The translations under genes were made by a program, and so were the position numbers. The notes under the pieces were generated by a model. That model was not told where the DNA came from, did no database searches, and worked only from the letters and a program-made list of their open reading frames with translations. From the NCBI GenBank assembly GCA_934096025.1, contig CAKOLP010000083.1, positions 1-5,070 on the forward strand: 5,070 nucleotides of DNA. Direction: 5' to 3'. This document shows positions 1-4,838 of this stretch, one piece after another. Each line of letters starts with the position of its first letter. Position 1 is the stretch's first letter. The DNA is from an uncultured Bacilli bacterium (GTDB lineage Bacteria > Bacillota_I > Bacilli_A > RF39 > UBA660).

Positions 1-1
1 A

Positions 2-370
2 AATTATGGCGTTATTATTGAAAAATATGCTTTAGAAAAAAAATTATATGATTTCTATGGCAATCCTGATTTTATTTTTTTATTTGAAGATTTAGGAAAA
101 AAAGAAAGTATAGATAATAATTACGTTGATTTAGGAGTAGCTGTTCAAACAGCTCTTACTTTTGGCTTGTTAATTATTGTTCAATCTAACAATAATCTAA
201 GATTTAAAATTGAAATAACTGAAGAAGAAGCACTTAGTATTATTTCTGAATTTAATCCTGATGAAGTTATTGCAATGAAAAGACTTTGTGACTTCCTTAA
301 TGCCAATAAAGAAAGTAATATGTTGTTAACAAAGAAGAAACCCACAAAAAAGAAAAAAGTAACTTTTTGA
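2..370 (+). CDS. C-terminal part of an unrecognised protein (5' end outside the window)
   Basis: The frame is open from the left edge (codon phase begins at base 2) to a TGA stop at 368-370, giving 122 residues. There is no in-frame ATG before about base 278, so the real start most likely lies left of the window; a short product from the TTG at 167 is possible but has no clear ribosome binding site. The visible protein has a mixed N-terminal part (YGNPDFIFLFEDLG), a hydrophobic stretch (around VAVQTALTFGLLIIV) that could be a buried strand or helix, an acidic segment (ITEEEALSIISEFNPDEV), and a lysine-rich tail (KKKPTKKKKVTF) of the kind that contacts nucleic acid or acidic surfaces. I do not recognise a family. 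It converges on the ATP-grasp gene, and a strong hairpin 37 nt after the stop codon should terminate it. Confidence 0.6.
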   Translation, partial: NYGVIIEKYALEKKLYDFYGNPDFIFLFEDLGKKESIDNNYVDLGVAVQTALTFGLLIIVQSNNNLRFKIEITEEEALSIISEFNPDEVIAMKRLCDFLNANKESNMLLTKKKPTKKKKVTF

Positions 371-407
371 CTTCACTTCTAATTGTACAAGCAAATTGGC
401 AATTGAT

Positions 408-442
408 AAAACTACTCTTAAATTTGATTTAAGAGTAGTTTT
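408..442. terminator. Bidirectional rho-independent terminator between convergent genes
   Basis: The arms at 408-423 and 427-442 are perfectly complementary over 16 bp (core AACTACTCTTAAAT) around a 3-nt loop. The stem's own ends supply T-runs in both directions (TTTTT at its right end on the plus strand, TTTT on the minus strand). It lies 37 nt after the stop of the left-edge gene and 45 nt past the stop of the minus-strand ATP-grasp gene, so it probably ends both transcripts. Confidence 0.85.
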
Positions 443-487
443 TAGTTATTTTGAAAAATTCAAATGTCTATTAATTGGCCAACACAA

Positions 488-1414
488 CTAATCTTTATTT
501 AATTTTCGGTTGGTAATCCTGTTTACTTGTCCTTGTTTTATTAATTCTTCAACTAAATTATTACAAACCTCTAACCCTGAAGAACTTATTGGATTAAACT
601 CTATAATATCAACGACTACTTTACCGGCCATTAATACTTCTCCTACATCCAAAACATAACTACTAGGGAAATTATTTAGAGCTGCTATTTTTTTAATTTG
701 ATCTTCTGCAAACAATATAACTTCCATTGGAACTTCCGTTGGATAATCAACATATGATCTAGAAATACTTAATAAAGTATTATTTAAGACAAATACGCGA
801 TATTCTTTACAGTCCATATCGTTTTCTTCATCTTTAATCGAATCAAATGCTTCAGAAAGAAAAATAGAATCCTCTAAAGCTATATTCCGCAATGATGGTT
901 TTGTTATAAAATACTCTTCTCCTCCTAAATCTATAAATCCAAAATATTTTAATATACAGTGATTGTGGCTTTTTTCCGCTGTTTTAAAAAAAATATTTTT
1001 AAAAACCGTTCTGTATTTCTCAGCATTATTTTGAAAGTCTTTATAAGTTGTTTGAATAATTCTTCTATATTCTGGTTGAACTTTTTTTGGCCAATTTATT
1101 ATTTCTTTTAAATCTTCTTCAGTTTGAATACTTATTGCACCATTGGCCTCTAGTTGTTTTAAAAGTTCTTTTTCAGTAGATATAAAACTTCGAGGAAATA
1201 TAACTTTATCTTTAATATCAATTTCCTCACCATCTCTATAAAATTTCTTAGTCGTTCTATCGTATACAATTAGCATGTGATTTGATTCTGCTGCGGCCAT
1301 AAATTCTTGTTCTTTAGTTTTTATCCAAACAGAGTTTTCATCATCATTTCTGTTAATACAATAATCCGTAGTCCCTAAACTAGGAACGCTAAAACAAAAG
1401 TAATCTATTTTCAT
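488..1414 (-). CDS. ATP-grasp domain ligase, probably R2K clade (DUF4343-like), substrate unknown
   Basis: The 308-residue protein has an ATP-grasp layout. The N-terminal pre-ATP region (about 1-120) includes FPRSFIS near residue 73 and a segment LLKQLEANGAISIQ ending in INWPKK (about 106-111). A central part has lysines 144 and 148 (FFKTAEK) and EYRVFV at 204-209. The C-terminal metal-binding segment has Asp256 (YVLDVGEV) and EFNP with Glu272 and Asn274, the usual Asp/Glu/Asn ligands for Mg-ATP. ATP-grasp enzymes join a carboxylate, activated as acyl-phosphate, to an amine, thiol or similar nucleophile. The EYRVF plus INWP pattern points to the R2K/DUF4343 group, whose substrates are largely unknown; this family assignment is from memory. 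The protein is cytosolic, with no signal peptide or membrane span. The ATG at 1412-1414 has AAGGAG eight or nine bases upstream, and the stop is TAG. It is transcribed alone, between two terminators. No partner peptide or second enzyme is beside it. Confidence 0.85.
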   Translation of the reverse strand: MKIDYFCFSVPSLGTTDYCINRNDDENSVWIKTKEQEFMAAAESNHMLIVYDRTTKKFYRDGEEIDIKDKVIFPRSFISTEKELLKQLEANGAISIQTEEDLKEIINWPKKVQPEYRRIIQTTYKDFQNNAEKYRTVFKNIFFKTAEKSHNHCILKYFGFIDLGGEEYFITKPSLRNIALEDSIFLSEAFDSIKDEENDMDCKEYRVFVLNNTLLSISRSYVDYPTEVPMEVILFAEDQIKKIAALNNFPSSYVLDVGEVLMAGKVVVDIIEFNPISSSGLEVCNNLVEELIKQGQVNRITNRKLNKD

Positions 1415-1423
1415 AATATTTTT

Positions 1424-1429
1424 CTCCTT
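1424..1429 (-). promoter_or_regulatory. Ribosome binding site of the ATP-grasp gene
   Basis: Minus-strand AAGGAG is followed by A/T-rich spacing to the ATG at 1414. It is the strongest Shine-Dalgarno match in the window and fixes this start codon. Confidence 0.85.
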
Positions 1430-1447
1430 TTCTTATTGTAGTCACAT

Positions 1448-1457
1448 TACAAATGTA
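1448..1457. promoter_or_regulatory. TACA-N2-TGTA palindrome, possible repressor operator
   Basis: The sequence TACAAATGTA is a perfect TACA-NN-TGTA palindrome, 33 nt upstream of the ATP-grasp start codon. This core is the known binding site of the BlaI/MecI/CopY family of winged-helix repressors, and the position suits an operator over or just after a promoter. It overlaps a second inverted pair, ACATT-ACA-AATGT (1444-1456). The surrounding leader (1458-1600) is almost pure A/T. It contains a minus-strand TATAAT at 1505-1510 without a convincing -35 box, and an A/T inverted repeat (1508-1515 with 1528-1535). No such regulator gene is in the window, and in AT-rich DNA a match by chance is possible. 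Confidence 0.3.
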
Positions 1458-1600
1458 TTTTTAATCCCCAAAGATTAATTTAATTTATAAATATTTTATC
1501 TTATATTATAAATTTTAGCTATTACTTAAATTTATATAATTTAAAATATACTAACACTTCTACAAAGTTAATTGATATGCAAATTTTCAAGTATGTCGTT

Positions 1601-1639
1601 AAATAAATAAAACTACTTCCAATTTATTTTGAAAGTAGT
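1601..1639 (-). terminator. Rho-independent terminator of ssrA
   Basis: On the minus strand the arms ACTACTTTCAA and TTGGAAGTAGT (1629-1639 with 1612-1622) form an 11-bp stem with one G-U pair and a 6-nt loop. The stem is followed by a T-rich run (TTTATTTATTT, 1601-1611). It begins about 40 nt after the encoded CCA end of the tmRNA and separates ssrA from the ATP-grasp gene. Confidence 0.85.
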
Positions 1640-1679
1640 ATTTATGTGATCCCAAAAAATTTCGGTTTTTTCATCATTC

Positions 1680-2035
1680 TGGTGGAGTAGAGGAGAATCG
1701 AACTCCTGTCCAATATACTCTATATCACAACGTCTACAAGTTTAGGTAGATTTTAATGTCCTAACTATAATGGCTCTTACCAAACCTTGTAGTTAGTAAG
1801 TTTAGTATTATTTCAATACATTATCCTAAACAAATAATATATTATATCTTATATATATTAACCCCTAGCTCAACCTATAAGAGAAATTGAGTAGAAGTGC
1901 TCCCAAACCTTTAATTAGGCAAATGCAGGAGCGAAACTATAATTAGTTTCGTCATTTAATTTTAATTTTGCACTTATGGTATGCCGACCACTTGCAGTCA
2001 TGCCTAGTTATATATGTCGAAACCTAGACTACCCC
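1680..2035 (-). ncRNA. ssrA: tmRNA (transfer-messenger RNA), one-piece
   Basis: tmRNA with SmpB enters ribosomes stalled on broken mRNAs, switches translation to its own short reading frame and marks the product for proteolysis. The 5' end GGGGTAG pairs with CTACTCC at the 3' end (one G-U pair) to form the tRNA-like acceptor stem, followed by A73 and an encoded CCA (1680-1682). The T-arm is visible (AGGAG stem, TTCGATT loop, CTCCT), and the 5' region has the conserved GGTTTCGACA element. The pieces are contiguous, giving a standard, non-permuted RNA of 356 nt. A resume codon GCA and an 18-residue tag frame lie at 1915-1971. RNase P and 3' exonucleases should trim the ends. The gene starts 48 nt after tsaD with no terminator between them, so it could also receive read-through from the t6A operon. 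Confidence 0.97.
1915..1971 (-). other. tmRNA proteolysis-tag reading frame, AKLKLNDETNYSFAPAFA-stop
   Basis: Reading on the minus strand from the GCA resume codon (1969-1971) to TAA (1915-1917) gives 18 codons: AKLKLNDETNYSFAPAFA. An 8-bp perfect hairpin (CGAAACTA / TAGTTTCG, 1932-1939 with 1944-1951) lies inside the tag codons, consistent with the helix that normally surrounds the end of the tag frame. The tag ends in Ala-Phe-Ala, not the Leu-Ala-Ala seen in most bacteria. Mollicute tags also end in AFA and are handled by Lon in Mesoplasma florum, so a Lon-type route is possible here. Confidence 0.85.
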
Positions 2036-2045
2036 ATGTAAAATA

Positions 2046-2054
2046 ATTATAACA
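2046..2054 (-). promoter_or_regulatory. Extended -10 promoter of ssrA
   Basis: Minus-strand TATGTTATAAT matches the extended -10 consensus TRTG-N-TATAAT (TG at 2053-2054, TATAAT at 2046-2051). The expected start point, about seven bases downstream near 2039, is just before the mature 5' end at 2035. There is no good -35 at 17 nt, as is common for extended -10 promoters. Confidence 0.65.
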
Positions 2055-2083
2055 TAATACTTAAATATTAGCTATAACAATTT

Positions 2084-3091
2084 TTAGCAAACATCTGCGT
2101 GAGACTCAGCGTTTAAAGTAAAGTCTGAAAACTGTCTTTGTAAATATAGTGGATAAGCTGCTGCCCCTATCATAGCGGCATTATCTGTGCAATACATTAG
2201 TTCTGGAATATTAAGCTTTGCTTTATATTTTGCTGATAAAAATTTCATTTCTTTTCGTAAATATTTATTCGCTGATACTCCCCCAGCTACAATAATATTT
2301 TTAATACCTGTATTTTTTAAGGCTAGTTCTGTCTTACGTACTAATTCTTCAACTGCATAATATTGAAAACTTGCTGCTAAATCTGCTTCTCTTATTGGAT
2401 TACCTTTTTGCTTTTCATTATGTACTACATTTATAATTCTACTTTTTAAACCACTATAACTAAAATTGTATGAGTCATCTAAGACTGGCCTTGGAAAATC
2501 ATAGGTGACTTCTCCCTCTAAGGCTTTTTTTTCAATACCAGGGCCTCCAGGATAAGGAATATTTAATATTCTTGCTACTTTATCATATGCTTCACCAATT
2601 GCATCATCTAAGGTAGCACCTAATAATTCAAAACTGTAATTATCTTTCATTACTACTAATTCTGTATGTCCTCCACTTACTACCAAAGCTAATGATGGAA
2701 AAACTAATTCATTATCTATGGCATTTGCATATATATGACCTATTAAATGATTAACAGCTATTAGAGGCTTTTTATATACATAACTTAGTACTTTGGCAAA
2801 TTCTATCCCTACAAGTAGTGAGCCTAATAGGCCTGGCTTTTGCGTAACTGCTATTGCAGACATATCATTTACACTCATATTCGCTTTCATTAATACATCC
2901 TCTAAAACTTTCGTTATGTTTTCTGTATGCATTCGTGAAGCTATTTCAGGTACTACACCGCCGTAATTCGCGTGAGTATACATTTGTGTTAATATTGTTA
3001 TAGCTACAACTTCTTTTCCATTTTTAACTATTGCCATGCTAGTTTCATCACATGATGTTTCTATCGCTAATATGTATATATCATTTTTCAT
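2084..3091 (-). CDS. tsaD: tRNA N6-adenosine threonylcarbamoyltransferase TsaD
   Basis: TsaD (formerly Gcp/YgjD) transfers the threonylcarbamoyl group from threonylcarbamoyl-AMP onto N6 of A37 in ANN-decoding tRNAs, working in the cytosol with TsaB and TsaE. The 335-residue protein is of full family length. It starts with the ASKHA-fold phosphate loop (AIETSCDETS, 9-18) and contains GGVVPEIASR (44-53), the metal-binding NHLIGH with His115 and His119, SGGHTE (139-144), DDAIGEAYDKVAR, and the third metal ligand Asp303 in CTDNAAMI. The C-terminus DFTLNA is typical. One oddity is that the usually conserved GPGL loop reads KPGL (Lys85). The protein contains no tryptophan. The ATG at 3089-3091 overlaps the end of rimI by 11 nt and has GAGGTGG four bases upstream (3096-3102), so translation is probably coupled. 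The stop is TAA at 2084-2086. Confidence 0.98.
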   Translation of the reverse strand: MKNDIYILAIETSCDETSMAIVKNGKEVVAITILTQMYTHANYGGVVPEIASRMHTENITKVLEDVLMKANMSVNDMSAIAVTQKPGLLGSLLVGIEFAKVLSYVYKKPLIAVNHLIGHIYANAIDNELVFPSLALVVSGGHTELVVMKDNYSFELLGATLDDAIGEAYDKVARILNIPYPGGPGIEKKALEGEVTYDFPRPVLDDSYNFSYSGLKSRIINVVHNEKQKGNPIREADLAASFQYYAVEELVRKTELALKNTGIKNIIVAGGVSANKYLRKEMKFLSAKYKAKLNIPELMYCTDNAAMIGAAAYPLYLQRQFSDFTLNAESHADVC

Positions 3092-3503
3092 TTTTCCACC
3101 TCATTACTATTGCATCGCTGTCATCATAATAATTTTTTCGAATGCCTATTTTTGTAAATCCCACTTTCTTATATAAATTCATCGCTGCTATATTTTTTGT
3201 TGATACTTCTAATAGTATTTCTTTATCTATAGCTTCTTCTTGAAGATTATTCAATAACGCATAACCTAAGTTATTATTTCTATATTCTGCCGAAACATAA
3301 ATACTTAATAAATCAATATTATCCATAAGTTTAAGAGCATATAAATAACCCGAAATAATACCATTTGATTCAACAACCAATATAATCGTATCATCTTTAT
3401 TTATTTCCGTTTCAATGTGAAAAACACTCGTAAAGTTTTTATGAAGATTTTGGCCAAGCGCATTAATATCATTTACATCATTAACTGTTACTTTTCGTAT
3501 CAA
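3081..3503 (-). CDS. rimI: RimI-like GNAT N-alpha-acetyltransferase
   Basis: The 140-residue protein is a single GNAT domain. RimI acetylates the N-terminal alanine of ribosomal protein S18 and often other nascent N-termini, using acetyl-CoA. The acetyl-CoA-binding strand and loop are LLSIYVSAEYRNNNLG (65-80). Glu99 (LLEVS) sits at the expected catalytic position, and the NIAAMNLYKKVGF segment (104-116) carries Tyr111, the usual general acid. The pyrophosphate loop R-x-x-G-x-G reads R-N-N-N-L-G, so its first glycine is Asn78. The only usable start is TTG (3501-3503): in-frame TAA lies shortly upstream and no ATG occurs before residue 60. The TTG overlaps the tsaB TGA stop as TTGA, with GGGG at 3511-3514 as a weak ribosome binding site. 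Position between tsaB and tsaD matches the usual Firmicute order. The family is certain, but the S18 substrate is inferred. Confidence 0.88.
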   Translation of the reverse strand: MIRKVTVNDVNDINALGQNLHKNFTSVFHIETEINKDDTIILVVESNGIISGYLYALKLMDNIDLLSIYVSAEYRNNNLGYALLNNLQEEAIDKEILLEVSTKNIAAMNLYKKVGFTKIGIRKNYYDDSDAIVMRWKNEK

Positions 3504-4045
3504 AGTTCTACCCCAATTTTTTTAATATAAACAGGATTTACATCATGAGCATTGGTATATTTTTTAGATTTTAAATATTCATATACTTTACTAATGTCTA
3601 TTTTATAGTTATCCACAAAATAATCTGATGTATTCATGTTGGTAAATTCCTGGTTACTAACATAAAAAAAGTCTTTAACATTATTATAACTCTCATTAAA
3701 CTCCCCTATATAAAAGCCATTTCCATCACTAAGTGCAACTCTTTGCTTTTGATTACTTATTGCACTAACCTCTAAAGAAGTAATAGTCTTAATAGGTATA
3801 TTCATCGTAAAAGCTAATGTTTTAGCTATAGTAACACCTAAACGTACACTTGTAAATGATCCTGGTCCATTTACTACGATTATTTCATTTATTGTATTTT
3901 TATCAATTACATCCTTTACACAAGTAAATAAATATGTACTATTATTTTTTTTGTTAATAACTTCTTGTTTATCAACAAGCTTGCCATCTTCTAAGAGCAT
4001 AACTATTATATCATTTAAATGGGTATCAATGAATAAAGTTTTCAT
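3500..4045 (-). CDS. tsaB: t6A synthesis protein TsaB (TsaD-binding paralogue)
   Basis: TsaB (YeaZ) is a catalytically inactive relative of TsaD. It forms a heterodimer with TsaD and is required for t6A formation, with TsaE binding the pair. The 181-residue protein shows the family signature VNGPGSFTSVRLGVTIAKTLAF (58-79), split by function into the GPGSFT loop (60-65) and the following helix. It has a degenerate N-terminal ASKHA strand (LFIDTH, 4-9) and the family's terminal P-x-Y segment (NPVYIKK). Bacterial TsaB is usually about 220-240 residues, so the C-terminal lobe is abbreviated, as in some Mollicutes. The ATG at 4043-4045 shares one base with the tsaE stop (TAATG) and has only a weak GGTG upstream, pointing to re-initiation by ribosomes ending tsaE. 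The stop is TGA, inside the rimI start. Confidence 0.93.
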   Translation of the reverse strand: MKTLFIDTHLNDIIVMLLEDGKLVDKQEVINKKNNSTYLFTCVKDVIDKNTINEIIVVNGPGSFTSVRLGVTIAKTLAFTMNIPIKTITSLEVSAISNQKQRVALSDGNGFYIGEFNESYNNVKDFFYVSNQEFTNMNTSDYFVDNYKIDISKVYEYLKSKKYTNAHDVNPVYIKKIGVEL

Positions 4046-4497
4046 TATAACACCGCATCACAAAGGTCTTCGTATTCTTCACCATGAGGGATGAATACTA
4101 GAACCCTTTTATCTTCGTCAATCATTTTAAATTTAATATCTAATCTTTTTTCGGGTAGCTTACTTTGTATAATATCAGCCCATTCAATAATTGTTATACC
4201 ACCTTTAGTAAAATAATCTGTAATACCTACTGACTCGTCAGTTTCTTCTAGTCTGTATACATCCATATGATATAAGGGTAATTCCCCACTAGTGTATTCC
4301 TTTATTATATTAAATGTTGGGCTTGTTATTGTATCTTCTATCTCTAAGGCATTTGCAAAACCTTTTGTAAATACAGTTTTTCCACTTCCTAATTCCCCAT
4401 ATAAACAAATAACCATATTTGGAAACTTTTCGCTTTCTAAATCTTCTGCAATTCTTATTGTATCTTCAACTGATCTTGACGTATATTTATATTCCAT
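4045..4497 (-). CDS. tsaE: t6A synthesis ATPase TsaE
   Basis: TsaE (YjeE) is the small P-loop ATPase that binds the TsaB-TsaD pair and is thought to reset the complex between rounds of t6A synthesis. The 150-residue protein is of normal length. It shows the Walker A motif GELGSGKT (34-41), the switch segment TSPTF (58-62), YHMDVYRL (76-83) with the conserved Asp79, and IIEWAD with the conserved Trp106. It is first in the operon. The ATG at 4495-4497 has a good ribosome binding site, AGGTGAT, six to seven bases upstream (4503-4509). A promoter lies directly before that site, so the leader is only some 12-15 nt. The stop codon TAA overlaps the tsaB start. The tsaE-tsaB-rimI-tsaD order is the same as Bacillus subtilis ydiBCDE, supporting all four calls. 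Confidence 0.97.
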   Translation of the reverse strand: MEYKYTSRSVEDTIRIAEDLESEKFPNMVICLYGELGSGKTVFTKGFANALEIEDTITSPTFNIIKEYTSGELPLYHMDVYRLEETDESVGITDYFTKGGITIIEWADIIQSKLPEKRLDIKFKMIDEDKRVLVFIPHGEEYEDLCDAVL

Positions 4498-4502
4498 TTT
4501 TT

Positions 4503-4509
4503 ATCACCT
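4503..4509 (-). promoter_or_regulatory. Ribosome binding site of tsaE
   Basis: Minus-strand AGGTGAT precedes the ATG at 4497 with A-rich spacing. It starts almost at the predicted transcription start, so the leader is barely longer than the ribosome binding site. Confidence 0.75.
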
Positions 4510-4515
4510 GGTTTT

Positions 4516-4545
4516 ATTATAAAGGATATAACCTTATTTATACAA
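4516..4545 (-). promoter_or_regulatory. SigA-type promoter of the tsaE-tsaB-rimI-tsaD operon
   Basis: On the minus strand, TTGTAT (4540-4545) and a perfect TATAAT (4516-4521) are separated by 18 nt. The start point is expected near 4509-4510, right at the tsaE ribosome binding site. It lies downstream of the rRNA terminator, so the operon should be expressed independently of the rRNA genes. Confidence 0.6.
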
Positions 4546-4618
4546 GCAAAATACCATTATTTGACATATTTTTTATTTTAATCTTAATTTTAAATCTTTT
4601 AAAAATTAACTTAGTATT

Positions 4619-4648
4619 AAAAAAAGACTAAAATAGTTAAATTTAGCC
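4619..4648 (-). terminator. Rho-independent terminator of the rRNA operon
   Basis: On the minus strand GGCTAAA (4642-4648) pairs with TTTAGTC (4626-4632) across a 9-nt loop, with one G-U pair, followed by seven T (4619-4625). It sits 20 nt past the 5S 3' end. The run of nine T immediately after the 5S (4660-4668) could, with the 5S closing stem, give a second stop point. Confidence 0.75.
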
Positions 4649-4668
4649 TATTTATAAACAAAAAAAAA

Positions 4669-4772
4669 TTGGCAACTTCCTATTTTCGCGTTTCCACTAT
4701 CGTCGGCGTATTAGGTCTTAACTTCTCTGTTCGGGATGGGAAGAGGTGTACCACCTAAGCTATTGTCACCAA
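4669..4772 (-). rRNA. rrf: 5S ribosomal RNA (short form)
   Basis: The ends TTGGTGAC and GTTGCCAA pair over 8 bp with two G-U pairs to form helix I. The internal consensus CCCGAACAGAGAAGTTAAG matches bacterial 5S loops B and C, and the gene follows the 23S 3' end at the usual distance. It is about 104 nt, against roughly 116 nt in Bacillus. The shortening is in the helix IV/V arm, which closes with a GAAA tetraloop on a three-pair stem (GTG-GAAA-CGC, 4688-4697). Short 5S RNAs of this kind are known from Mollicutes. Exact ends may be off by a base or two. Confidence 0.95.
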
Positions 4773-4791
4773 TAAAGGATTTTGTCCTTTA
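4773..4791 (-). other. Hairpin in the 23S-5S spacer, possible rRNA processing site
   Basis: A 7-bp perfect stem (TAAAGGA / TCCTTTA, loop of 5) lies directly before the 5S 5' end. It has no T-run after it, so it is not a terminator. It may help fold or process the pre-5S. The rest of the roughly 65-nt spacer is A/T-rich, with no tRNA gene. Confidence 0.4.
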
Positions 4792-4838
4792 AAAAACCTG
4801 ATAATGCAATTTCATTAATTAGCAATAAATGTATTTTA

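Noticed and set aside
388..397. Word TACAAGCAAA shared with the tsaE promoter region (4541-4550)
   Set aside because: It is a single ten-base match with no further similarity around it.
1505..1510. Minus-strand TATAAT upstream of the ATP-grasp gene as its -10 box
   Set aside because: It has no -35 match and no TG extension, and lies in nearly pure A/T sequence where such hexamers are expected by chance.
1508..1535. A/T inverted repeat ATAAATTT / AAATTTAT in the ATP-grasp leader
   Set aside because: The arms are pure A/T with a 12-nt gap and no T-run, so they are too weak and too likely by chance to call a regulatory structure or riboswitch.
1640..1679. Second hairpin between the tmRNA 3' end and its terminator (A-run and T-run flanking CCGAA)
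   Set aside because: Pairing is only A-T over five or six bases with a poor loop, so the terminator at 1601-1639 explains the end better.
4292..4522. Plus-strand open frame of 76 codons opposite tsaE
   Set aside because: It is antisense to the well-supported tsaE gene, hydrophobic because of the AT-rich complement, and has no ribosome binding site.
4561..4566. Plus-strand TTGACA, a perfect -35 box
   Set aside because: No acceptable -10 lies 16-18 nt downstream, and nothing but antisense to rRNA would be transcribed.
4419..4631. Plus-strand open frame of 70 codons across the tsaE start and the rRNA terminator
   Set aside because: It runs over the tsaE promoter and the rRNA terminator, and is rich in Leu, Ile and Phe as expected for random AT-rich DNA.
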